A stretch of DNA of 64,000 nucleotides from Bacillus sp. MUM 116 (GTDB lineage Bacteria > Bacillota > Bacilli > Bacillales > Cytobacillaceae), in assembly GCF_001866655.1 (NCBI RefSeq), contig NZ_MLYR01000034.1:1-64000 (forward strand), written 5' to 3'. The translations under genes were made by a program, and so were the position numbers. Shown piece by piece: positions 1 to 6,953 of the stretch; the first letter of the stretch is position 1; every line of letters begins with the position of its first letter. A model generated the notes under the pieces. It had not been told where the DNA came from. It did not search any database and was given only the letters and a program-made list of their open reading frames with translations.

Positions 1-218
1 GATAGATGGTGTCTAACAATTGGGGTGCAGTTCAAAGAAGATTGGGTTTTCTTTAGACTCTTATCAATTTCACTCGTGATGGCCTTACTAGAAAAACCCG
101 CACCGCCTCCCAAAACGGCCCCCCTAAAATAATAGCAGCTGGTCTACATATTAGATCCTCAGAAGTAACAAATTTTATTCGTTGACACCCTATATTCTGG
201 CGAAACCACTTGTTAACT

Positions 219-362
219 TTATGAGTAATTTGCTTTATACATCTTCCAAGACTCATCAAAAAAGCTCGAGAGCATCGTGTAACCGGCTTCTTGTAGAATG
301 GCTTTATATTCAGGATGAATCTTGAACAATTGATTCATGGCTTTCCAGTACAACAAATCTAC
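219..362 (-). other. Possible short coding remnant in the left-edge gap (1-431)
   Basis: The first 431 bases hold no gene I can support. On the minus strand a frame is open from a stop codon near 363 down to a TAA at 219, and its composition (Trp, Tyr, Glu-rich, with an internal ATG at 338) looks more protein-like than the surrounding frames. It has no clear ribosome binding site and I do not recognise it. It could be the tail of a decayed gene of the mobile element or chance. Bases 1-218 show nothing else. Confidence 0.18.
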
Positions 363-431
363 TCATTAATTTCTTTCTTAACGTATAAATTCTGTGTATT
401 CTGCCCAAAATATTACCAAGGGGTGATAAAT

Positions 432-677
432 ATGGTAAATACAGGTTATAATGAAATTAATAAGATGTTCAAGGTTGATTGTGATGCTATCTTACATGTA
501 GAAACTATTGCTGAAATGGTAGGCATGACGCAGGAAACGGTTCGTGCTTGGTGTAGAAGTGGAAAGCTTCCATCATATCAATTTGGAAAAAAATATGTCG
601 TAACCGGAGAAGATTTCATGGAATTCATGAAACTGAGTAGGGTCAAGCCACATTGGATTCAAAATGTGGAGGCTTGA
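432..677 (+). CDS. Excisionase-like helix-turn-helix DNA-binding protein
   Basis: This 81-residue protein is mostly one winged-HTH domain of the excisionase/AlpA (HTH_17, MerR-like) type. The recognition segment TVRAWCRSGKLPSYQFGKKY at about 35-54 carries the usual W-x-x-x-G-K-L-P pattern. Such proteins act as recombination directionality factors or local repressors. The open frame extends upstream to 315, but the ATG at 432 is preceded by a strong AAGGGGTG ribosome site, so I start there. It is followed at once by the zinc-finger gene, whose ribosome site lies inside its last codons, so the two are probably translated together. A second protein of the same family is encoded convergently at 1078-1365. 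DNA binding is well supported; the exact role is inferred from the recombinase nearby. Confidence 0.75.
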   Translation: MVNTGYNEINKMFKVDCDAILHVETIAEMVGMTQETVRAWCRSGKLPSYQFGKKYVVTGEDFMEFMKLSRVKPHWIQNVEA

Positions 678-681
678 TGAG

Positions 682-1059
682 TTGAGTAAATTAGGACAGG
701 CATATACAGTATTAAGTTTTTTGAAATCCGAGAAGATTGATTATATCTTTGACGGAAAGCAATATGTCGATTTTCCTTGTTTTAATTGTGGAAAAAAGCT
801 CACAATGGATGCTGTTACGACGAAATGGAATTGTGTTCATTGCAGGGAAGAAGGAAACATAATCACTCTTCATCGCTTTCTGCATTCGAAACCCAGCAAC
901 GCTAAAAAATATAAAATTTATAATCCTAAAAGAGAGCTGTCATCTATTATTGGAAAGTTGGAAAGAACAGCGGCAAAATATCATGACGACGGCCTATTAG
1001 CGTTAGCCGATAGGATAGAGGATTTGATCGATTACTATAAAAAATGCCCATCACCATAA
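682..1059 (+). CDS. Small zinc-finger protein with a primase-type CHC2-like motif
   Basis: The protein has a four-cysteine cluster near its N-terminus (CFNCGKK, then CVHCREEGNII after about 14 residues), spaced as in the CHC2 zinc-binding domain of DnaG-type primases, followed by a basic region and an amphipathic helical tail. No catalytic Toprim domain follows, so it is not a complete primase. A GGAGG at 668-672 sits 9 bases before TTG 682, which I take as the start; ATG 664 has no ribosome site and would overlap the upstream HTH gene by 14 bases. Small primase-finger proteins are common in phages and integrative elements. Binding of nucleic acid is inferred and the function is unknown. Confidence 0.6.
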   Translation: MSKLGQAYTVLSFLKSEKIDYIFDGKQYVDFPCFNCGKKLTMDAVTTKWNCVHCREEGNIITLHRFLHSKPSNAKKYKIYNPKRELSSIIGKLERTAAKYHDDGLLALADRIEDLIDYYKKCPSP

Positions 1060-1078
1060 AAGGTTGACGGGCATTTTT
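1041..1078. terminator. Bidirectional intrinsic terminator
   Basis: A stem of AAAATGCCC with an ATCACC extension pairs with GGTTGAC and GGGCATTTTTT, with A and T runs on the two sides. It separates the plus-strand HTH/zinc-finger pair from the convergent HTH gene and could stop transcripts from either direction. Confidence 0.75.
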
Positions 1079-1365
1079 TAAGCTTTAATGAAATCGTTTT
1101 TAAACCTTTCAAACATGAATTCCTTTAAATCGTCTCCGTAAATTACCTTTTTACCAATGGGTGATGCAACTCTTAATTTACCCTGCCTGCACCAGCTTCT
1201 CACGGTTTCTTTTGTAACGCCGGTTAACTCGGCGATATCAGATGTCCCTAATAACATTTCATCGTCAATCATGGAAAAAATTCGGGGCAGCTTATAAGGA
1301 TAATTTTGTGCTACCTTCTCGAATTCCCGCCATGACATTTTTTGGATCTCCTCTCCAAATGTCAT
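1078..1365 (-). CDS. Excisionase-like helix-turn-helix protein downstream of the tyrosine recombinase
   Basis: This 95-residue protein carries an HTH_17-type domain in its second half (DIAELTGVTKETVRSWCRQG at about 42-61, then GKLRVASPIGKK). It aligns well with the HTH protein at 432-677: both share the ETVR-x-WCR-x-GKL core and a GKK plus EFM ending. It lies 23 bases after the tyrosine recombinase stop on the same strand, so the two are likely one transcript, fitting a directionality factor. ATG 1365 has GAGGT 7-8 bases upstream; ATG 1338 behind GGAGAGGAG is an equally good start and would remove nine residues. Role inferred from family and position. Confidence 0.7.
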   Translation of the reverse strand: MTFGEEIQKMSWREFEKVAQNYPYKLPRIFSMIDDEMLLGTSDIAELTGVTKETVRSWCRQGKLRVASPIGKKVIYGDDLKEFMFERFKNDFIKA

Positions 1366-1388
1366 CCCTTTTACCTCTTTTCTATTTA

Positions 1389-4085
1389 TTAGCTAGACAA
1401 TTTTATCAGAAGATGCTGTTGTCTTTTTTGAAGTTCTTTTCGGGTTTCCATCCAGACTTTTATCTCCATCTTTTTATCTCTTACTTTTAGCTTCCGCAGA
1501 CTCTCCTGTATTTTTTCAAGTTCTTTCAAAAGCTCTTTTCGAGTGTCGCTTTGTTCGATATCTTTTTCGATACCCTTCTGAACAAGTTCTTCTTTTTCCT
1601 CTGACAGCAAATACTCTTCGTCGTTTTCAAAAGTAACTATTCCTTGACTTAATTCCCATTTTTTTAAAAGTTCTAAATTCCAAGGGAAATTTATAGTTTT
1701 TTCTAAAAAAGCGTAGTATTCATCCCGACTAATATCTTCGAGATAATACTTATCCCCCATTGATTGACCTTTAGGTTTATGCCGCATTTGATAATGCATT
1801 GCTAATTCTTTCACGTTATCTCTTAAGTGGTCATCCTTGATATGTGTTTTTTTCATTAAAGTATTCAAAGAATGACGTGTGCTTTTTAATATGATGTTTT
1901 CACGTTTTTTCGGTGGTAAAAAATCGGCTGCAACCCTTAAACGCCTAATAAACTTCTTATCAAGTACTTTTAATTTCTTTTCGTATGCCATCGGATGCGA
2001 TCGAAGAAAATATCCTTTTCCTTTTGGAATGTGTTGGCCTTGTCGTTTATACAGATCCTTTAAATACAGGTTAATTTGTTCGACTGCAGCAACAGGAATG
2101 GGAGAGTTGTATTTTTGATGAGAAATGGAATACTCACCTTTACCCGCTTCTTTATCGACAATCATTTCACCGTAGTTTTTGTCATTTAAAGCTATTAAGC
2201 CGTGCTCATCCAAGACAAAATGTTGATCAAGTCTAAGATGAACAAGTTCTTCTGGTCGTAAACCTGTTGTTGCACAAAGAACCCAAATTGCCGCATATCT
2301 TAACGCTAAATCGCTTCTATACATTTTTAAAATCGTATCACGACAACGGATTAATTCTTCTCTAGTCAAGAAAACTTTTGTGATACGGTCTATTTTTTCT
2401 TTCGCCGGAGCGTCCGATTGTCTCTGTGGAAATTGATTTAGGAAAGTTAGGATATTCTTTTTTAGTGATTCGAAATTTTGGTAATCGTCGAATGTGTTCT
2501 TTGGTTCTAAATCTTTTCTCATTAACAACCAATAATAAAAGGGCTTTAAATCTCTATAAATCCCCATTAAAGTGGTGGTTTTTCGATTTTTACTTATGCA
2601 AGCGTAATCGTCGATGTTTATATCGAACACCTTAAATACATCTGGATCAATCTTGTCCAATTCTTCGTTTGGAAGGTGGTCAAGGGTGCCGTTCGAATAA
2701 TTTAGTCTGCAGCGACCACAGATAATACTGAAAAACACATTTGCTAAACGATGTTTCGTTTCTGGCAAACGAAGCTCAGCGTGAGCTACATTACGTTTTG
2801 GTCGATATCCATTCCAACTGATTACGACTCCATTTTCTCTTGCTTCAATGTACGAGTCAATCATTTGCTGTTGTTCATCATTCAAAAAATTATAAGATGC
2901 AAGGTTATTACTTACCCTGGAAGCGTTATTCAAATAATGGGTTAATGTTTTTAGAACAGTTTTAGCGTCATAATATTCTAAAAGTGAATCTCCCCATTTT
3001 GCCACGGCTTTTTTTTCTATTAGTTCTTCGTCCCTCAACTTGGCTAGCGTCTCAAAGGAAGTACGAACGCCTTCTTTTTGGAAAATTTTTAGCATCGTTA
3101 GTAATCTTACTGTTTGGAATTTTTTATAGGCATCCCTGTGTAAATACATTATTTGACACTGGTTTTCGATGTTCGTAATATCGACGTGTTTCCAATCAAG
3201 CCGGTCTAAATAAACAAAATCTGTTCCGCGTTCCAATTTCCCTTCACATTCCATCTTTAATACGATTTCTTCTGTTGCATAAACGCTTTGCAAGCTTTCC
3301 TCTAACGTAAACCAACCTTTTTCACTCTTGTGATTATCGTGGTCTTTTTTTAGGTTTTCATAATAGGTGACCACAAAAACAATGTCGCTTTTCTTGATTT
3401 TGTAAACGTCTCCTTCTTTGTTATTTTTTCCTGAAACCACCAACTTTTCCTTAAAGGCAGGGATGTGCTGTACGCCTCTTACAAAATTTTCGGGAAGGTT
3501 ATAACGATTTATTAATTCCGATTTGGAATAAAGAGGCTCCCCGAATTTTGCTATATCGTAAGCTTCATCCCAACTGCTGAAATACTTTTTTATAGTTTGA
3601 TTGCTTAGACGATGTCCTTTATCCTTGAAGGCTTTATATGTCCTATTATCGGGTTCTACATCAATAAAACTTTTAATCGCTGTTAGAATTTGTTCAAGCA
3701 TAGCAACTGCTTTTTCATCTTTAATAATTGGGACTTTTGTCTTCAATCCTGCCTCGACAAGTGCCTCTTCCCAAGATCCGAATAACCTTTCAATGATGGT
3801 CCTCTTGAACGCAACATAACTTTTATTTAAAAAATCATCCCGATTCACTTTGCCATTTTCGCTGTAATATCTCTTCAAGGAATTAATTATTGCCTCTTTT
3901 TTTTCTGAATCGCTTAAGAGGTTTGTTTCAACTCCTGCTTCAACTACCGCATTATTCCATGTTCCAAAATGCCTTCTTACTGTTGAAGCTGAGAAAGAGT
4001 AGGGTTTATTTTCATACAATCTTCTGTTTATAACCCCTTCTTCTTGATAGCACTTCTTTATCGTTTCAACAATTAGTTGTTTCAA
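1389..4085 (-). CDS. Very large tyrosine recombinase with N-terminal homing-endonuclease-type repeats
   Basis: The 898-residue protein has a C-terminal tyrosine recombinase domain. Arg610 lies in TGLRPEELVHL, Arg737-His738 in STRHS, His769 in MRH, and the nucleophile is probably Tyr780 or Tyr781 in GDKYYLED. The N-terminus holds three repeats of about 55 residues (roughly 1-52, 57-115, 120-178), each ending in a F-G/S-x-W-x-x-A-x-x-x-A pattern typical of homing-endonuclease-associated repeats (HNH_repeat), which bind DNA. The middle (180-560) is not recognised, and residues 825-895 form a charged coiled coil. Usual integrases have 300-450 residues, so this is about twice as long. It appears intact. 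It would cut and rejoin DNA at specific sites. A repeat array lies 49-140 bases upstream of its start. Confidence 0.82.
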   Translation of the reverse strand: MKQLIVETIKKCYQEEGVINRRLYENKPYSFSASTVRRHFGTWNNAVVEAGVETNLLSDSEKKEAIINSLKRYYSENGKVNRDDFLNKSYVAFKRTIIERLFGSWEEALVEAGLKTKVPIIKDEKAVAMLEQILTAIKSFIDVEPDNRTYKAFKDKGHRLSNQTIKKYFSSWDEAYDIAKFGEPLYSKSELINRYNLPENFVRGVQHIPAFKEKLVVSGKNNKEGDVYKIKKSDIVFVVTYYENLKKDHDNHKSEKGWFTLEESLQSVYATEEIVLKMECEGKLERGTDFVYLDRLDWKHVDITNIENQCQIMYLHRDAYKKFQTVRLLTMLKIFQKEGVRTSFETLAKLRDEELIEKKAVAKWGDSLLEYYDAKTVLKTLTHYLNNASRVSNNLASYNFLNDEQQQMIDSYIEARENGVVISWNGYRPKRNVAHAELRLPETKHRLANVFFSIICGRCRLNYSNGTLDHLPNEELDKIDPDVFKVFDINIDDYACISKNRKTTTLMGIYRDLKPFYYWLLMRKDLEPKNTFDDYQNFESLKKNILTFLNQFPQRQSDAPAKEKIDRITKVFLTREELIRCRDTILKMYRSDLALRYAAIWVLCATTGLRPEELVHLRLDQHFVLDEHGLIALNDKNYGEMIVDKEAGKGEYSISHQKYNSPIPVAAVEQINLYLKDLYKRQGQHIPKGKGYFLRSHPMAYEKKLKVLDKKFIRRLRVAADFLPPKKRENIILKSTRHSLNTLMKKTHIKDDHLRDNVKELAMHYQMRHKPKGQSMGDKYYLEDISRDEYYAFLEKTINFPWNLELLKKWELSQGIVTFENDEEYLLSEEKEELVQKGIEKDIEQSDTRKELLKELEKIQESLRKLKVRDKKMEIKVWMETRKELQKRQQHLLIKLSS

Positions 4086-4133
4086 CTTATTACCACCTCA
4101 ATATCCAGTATTACCCAATAGACAAATTTACAT

Positions 4134-4223
4134 ACACAGAAATCACAGATTGCACTAAATAGTCTCCCCCTACCTATTGGAACCTACCGGTAAATAATTC
4201 AGTGAAATCTGTGTAATCTGTGT
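4134..4223. repeat. Inverted pair of double CACAGATT-type iterons upstream of the tyrosine recombinase
   Basis: Two 23-base arms, 4134-4156 and 4201-4223, are inverted copies matching at 19 of 23 positions and separated by 44 bases. Each arm is itself a direct repeat of ACACAGA/CACAGATT with a period of 9-10 bases. A second inverted pair, CCAATAG at 4115-4121 and CTATTGG at 4174-4180, overlaps. Such geometry suits binding sites of the recombinase or its HTH partner at an element end or control region. Function is inferred. The rest of 4086-4393 holds only this array and the hairpin at 4312. Confidence 0.6.
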
Positions 4224-4311
4224 TTGATGGTATAATCATATTTCATAGACTTTCTCATAGACTATTACCAATTTAATCCAATTAATATAGATTCTTTATC
4301 GACCTGAAAAC

Positions 4312-4361
4312 AAAGAAACCAAAAGACGATGGATAATAGTCCATCGTCTTTTGGTTTCTTT
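4312..4361. terminator. Very long perfect hairpin after the serine recombinase
   Basis: A perfect 22-bp stem begins AAAGAAACCAAAAGACG on the left, with a six-base TAATAG loop and the exact complement on the right. It lies 32 bases after the serine recombinase stop and probably ends that transcript. The stem is longer than an ordinary intrinsic terminator needs, so another role, such as blocking read-through between elements, is possible. Confidence 0.65.
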
Positions 4362-4393
4362 TATTTTTTAATTCATCGGGATATTTACGGCTA

Positions 4394-5869
4394 TTAGAGC
4401 CATTCAATTTCTATTGTGACATCAGCGGTTCCTTTTTTGGTATTATGGTCTGCTATTGCATTCGTTGAGAACCATATTTTCTTTATAAATGTTTTAAGAA
4501 ATGTATTGCATTCCTCAGGATCAAGTAATTCTATATTATTTAACGTTTTAATGCATTGCTCTAACCGCTCTTGCTCTTCTTCCGAATTATTTAAATTTTC
4601 TAATTGTATGGCTACTAATTCTTTTTGCTGTTCCACTTGTTTCATTTTCTCTTCGTTTTCCTTACTAAATTCTAAAAAGTCTGATTTTGTAATTTCTCCG
4701 TCCATTCGCATTATTTTAAGGTTTTTTTGTCTGTTGTGAAACTTTTCTAATTGTTTATCTAGGGATTCCATATGAAAAACTAATTTCTTTTCTTCGGTTG
4801 AATTGTCGAATTCTTTTAATTGTAATAATGCTTGGTGAAAGTCTTTCTTCTTCTCTTTAACTTTTTGTAAAACAAACTCCTCAACAGGTCGATACTTATG
4901 ACCTCTATCTTTACAAGTGTTATTGCTTATTTTGTATGAACATGATTTGATGAAATCCGTATCACTACCGTCCATTTGAATGTATCTTTTTCTACCGCAG
5001 TGATTACAATAAAGCAAATTTTGAAACTTTCTGGTTGCTTTCTTTTTATTAAAAAAATTGCCTGTTGAATTTTCATCCAATATTTTTTGAACTTCTAACC
5101 ATTGCTGTTTTGAAATGATGGGGTCGTGAGCATTTTCTACAAATACTTTATCCACTACTCTCCCATTGACTCTTCTGCATGCGGATACCACACCATAATA
5201 AACCACATTTTTTCTTATTGAAGATATATGGGAAGTGGTTAACAATTTTCCACTTCTGCTCCGCCACCCAAGAACGTATAAATGTTTGGCAATTTCATTT
5301 GCTGATACTCTTTCTTTTGTTTTTTCGAAGATGTATTTGATAATTTGTGCTTCTTGCTCAACAATTATTAATTTTTGATTTTCGTCCTTTTTATACCCCA
5401 GAGGTACTTTATTGCTCATCACCCATCTGCCCTGCTCTGCGGCAGCGAGTCGCCCTCTTCCTAAACGCTTTCTGATTTGCTTATATTCAAAATTTGCCAT
5501 CATCGCTTGAAATGAAAATAACATTTCATTGCTTTCTTGGGTCAGATCTATTTCTCCTTGAGGAGTCAAAATTTTTATATCGTGGGCAATAAGCATGGTC
5601 TTTATTTGCTCTGCATAGGCATTATCACGGGAAATCCGGTCAATATCCATGACAAGAATATAATCATACTGATGTAGATTACCCAATAATCGATTCAATT
5701 CCGGTCTTTCCGTGTTTACACCGCTAGAAATTTCCTGGTAGATGTCATAGGTTAAATGGTGTTGATTAGCAAGTTTCGTTAAAGCATGTCGATGACTCAT
5801 TAAAACCTCCTCGATATTTAATTGCTCTTCATTCCTTGACAAACGTAAATAAATAGCAGCCAAAGACAT
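4394..5869 (-). CDS. Large serine recombinase / integrase
   Basis: The 491-residue protein has the large serine integrase layout. A resolvase catalytic domain covers about 3-145, with nucleophile Ser11 in YLRLSR and the DRISRD motif at 77-82. A recombinase domain follows at about 150-265, then a zinc ribbon with Cys288, Cys291, Cys310 and Cys319, and a coiled coil at about 345-445. It would integrate or excise an element between att sites with an accessory factor. The ribosome site AAAGGAGTGG lies inside the last codons of the truncated small frame at 5876-6007, so in the integrated state the recombinase sits directly behind a host gene fragment. All expected catalytic residues are visible and the frame is intact. 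Confidence 0.88.
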   Translation of the reverse strand: MSLAAIYLRLSRNEEQLNIEEVLMSHRHALTKLANQHHLTYDIYQEISSGVNTERPELNRLLGNLHQYDYILVMDIDRISRDNAYAEQIKTMLIAHDIKILTPQGEIDLTQESNEMLFSFQAMMANFEYKQIRKRLGRGRLAAAEQGRWVMSNKVPLGYKKDENQKLIIVEQEAQIIKYIFEKTKERVSANEIAKHLYVLGWRSRSGKLLTTSHISSIRKNVVYYGVVSACRRVNGRVVDKVFVENAHDPIISKQQWLEVQKILDENSTGNFFNKKKATRKFQNLLYCNHCGRKRYIQMDGSDTDFIKSCSYKISNNTCKDRGHKYRPVEEFVLQKVKEKKKDFHQALLQLKEFDNSTEEKKLVFHMESLDKQLEKFHNRQKNLKIMRMDGEITKSDFLEFSKENEEKMKQVEQQKELVAIQLENLNNSEEEQERLEQCIKTLNNIELLDPEECNTFLKTFIKKIWFSTNAIADHNTKKGTADVTIEIEWL

Positions 5870-5875
5870 TTTGGT

Positions 5876-6007
5876 TTACCACTCCTTTGCTATGTAGTAT
5901 CCCAATAAAAATAGAAAGTTAACATCTGTAATCTTACCGACTGTTCCATACATCGTAATCACGACCGTATCACCGATCTTATATTTCGGTTTTTTTCGTT
6001 TCTCCAT
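5876..6007 (-). pseudogene. 5' fragment of a small host gene interrupted next to the serine recombinase
   Basis: A 43-codon frame begins at ATG 6007 (or ATG 6016, in frame) with a lysine-rich start and then YKIGDTVVITMYGTVGKITD. This conserved-looking beta-rich segment resembles a short Bacillus protein of unknown function. After ITDV the sequence changes to a hydrophobic, low-quality tail and stops at 5876, 6 bases before the serine recombinase ATG. I read this as the N-terminal half of a host gene cut by integration, with the junction (attachment site) near 5900-5935. The C-terminal half is not found here and should lie left of the window if the element is still whole. Identification of the host gene is from memory and uncertain. 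Confidence 0.5.
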
Positions 6008-6115
6008 ATCCTCCATCCTCTCAGGTGTTGAGCCGTGAACTTTGATTACAATAGTATATGCACTAATTTGGTTACCGGCACCCGCTAGTCAAAAATTAAG
6101 TAAAGTGTATCATTA

Positions 6116-6282
6116 AAATAAGAAAAGTGAAGGCGCCTTGAACAGCCTTAGGCATAGAACAAGACAAGCAGGCCGAAATGTTGTTCTCAAACCTTTTGGA
6201 CGGATTGGCTTGTGACCTCAAGGGGGTAGGGGGTAGGCGCCGGAGCTGGACCATTCTTAGAGCAATTTATAATTCTTACACT
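6116..6282. repeat. Dispersed structured repeat, long copy
   Basis: This stretch starts with AATAAGAAAAG and contains two GGCGCC boxes (6132-6137 and 6236-6241) that bracket about 100 bases with nested inverted pairs (CCTTGA with TCAAGG, ACAAGC with GCTTGT). It ends with CGGAGCTGGACCATTCT followed by an AT-rich tail. A shorter copy at 25402-25465 has the same two outer flanks but lacks everything between the GGCGCC boxes. It lies in the 320-base gap between the interrupted gene and yozE. Probably a non-autonomous palindromic repeat family. Confidence 0.65.
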
Positions 6283-6296
6283 AAAAAAAAAAAAAC

Positions 6297-6316
6297 CGCC
6301 TCGCTTTTAAGAGACG
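6297..6316 (-). terminator. Terminator of yozE
   Basis: Read on the minus strand, CGTCTC pairs with GAGGCG around TTAAAAGC, followed by a run of 13 T. It lies 10 bases after the yozE stop. Confidence 0.75.
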
Positions 6317-6326
6317 ATTTCATACT

Positions 6327-6548
6327 TCATTTTTCCGATAAAAGATATTCCTGCCACGCTTCATCAAAGACTGCCATGGACTCTAAATAATGTCCATTCA
6401 GTTCAAGATAGGAGGATAATTCATTGTAATCCTCAAAAGTTTTTGGAAAGCTGTGATCCTCAAAAGCATCATTTGCAAACCTGCTAATCGCATCCTTTGG
6501 CTCGGGGTGCCGATACTTCATTAAAAAATGATAAAAGGATTTCCTCAT
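6327..6548 (-). CDS. yozE: YozE family protein
   Basis: This 73-residue protein matches the YozE (UPF0346) family closely: it begins MRKSFYHFLMKYRHPEPKDA and continues with a compact all-helical SAM-like fold. The frame is open upstream to 6635, but the YozE start is at ATG 6548, just after an AGGAAGGTG ribosome site. Length equals that usual for the family. Its biochemical role is not known. It lies downstream of yokU but is separated from it by a strong terminator, so it should have its own promoter. Confidence 0.9.
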   Translation of the reverse strand: MRKSFYHFLMKYRHPEPKDAISRFANDAFEDHSFPKTFEDYNELSSYLELNGHYLESMAVFDEAWQEYLLSEK

Positions 6549-6627
6549 AAAAAACACCTTCCTTTCCGTGTTTTTTATGAAAACTATAACTGATAGCAAT
6601 CCTGACGTCCAGATAAATAGAAAAAAA

Positions 6628-6645
6628 GCCTGCAATCATGCAGGC
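6628..6645 (-). terminator. Terminator of the kamA-yokU operon
   Basis: GCCTGCA and TGCAGGC pair around ATCA. On the minus strand the hairpin is followed by TTTTTTTCTATTT. It lies 12 bases past the yokU stop. Confidence 0.85.
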
Positions 6646-6657
6646 CGCTTATTATTT

Positions 6658-6942
6658 TTATGAGGAAAAATCAAAGTAATTTCGCTTTAATAATCTTGGA
6701 AATTCCATCAATTCTTTATATGAAATAGTTTTGCCGATTTGTTTGCAATCAATTAAAAATAATTGATCTTCAATTCCTTTAACGGTCGTTTCTTCTTGAT
6801 AGGTCATTGCACACTCGCTGCAGGTAACTGCAGGGGTCTCCGTAATTTCAATGGCTCTTGTGCCATCCGGCAATTCCCAATACACTGAATCGGTAATTTC
6901 TTTAATATTCTTACTGTCGCACCACTCACAACTATGGCTCAT
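6658..6942 (-). CDS. yokU: YokU family zinc-finger protein
   Basis: The 94-residue protein has an N-terminal CEWC and a later CSEC pair (about residues 6-9 and 37-40), giving a zinc finger of the YgiT/MqsA N-terminal kind, followed by a short alpha/beta part ending near KRNYFDF. The YokU family is annotated as a putative regulator. A GGGGGTG ribosome site precedes ATG 6942, 11 bases after the kamA stop, so it is co-transcribed with kamA and shares its sigma-54 promoter. The C-terminal HTH of full MqsA antitoxins is absent, and there is no toxin partner nearby. A regulatory or chaperone role for KamA is possible but not shown. Confidence 0.8.
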   Translation of the reverse strand: MSHSCEWCDSKNIKEITDSVYWELPDGTRAIEITETPAVTCSECAMTYQEETTVKGIEDQLFLIDCKQIGKTISYKELMEFPRLLKRNYFDFSS

Positions 6943-6953
6943 GAAGACACCCC

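Noticed and set aside
53..259. 68-codon minus-strand open frame at the left edge
   Set aside because: No ribosome site, odd composition, no recognisable domain; not better than chance.
315..431. Upstream extension of the first HTH protein
   Set aside because: No ribosome site at 315; AAGGGGTG directly before ATG 432 gives the family-like length.
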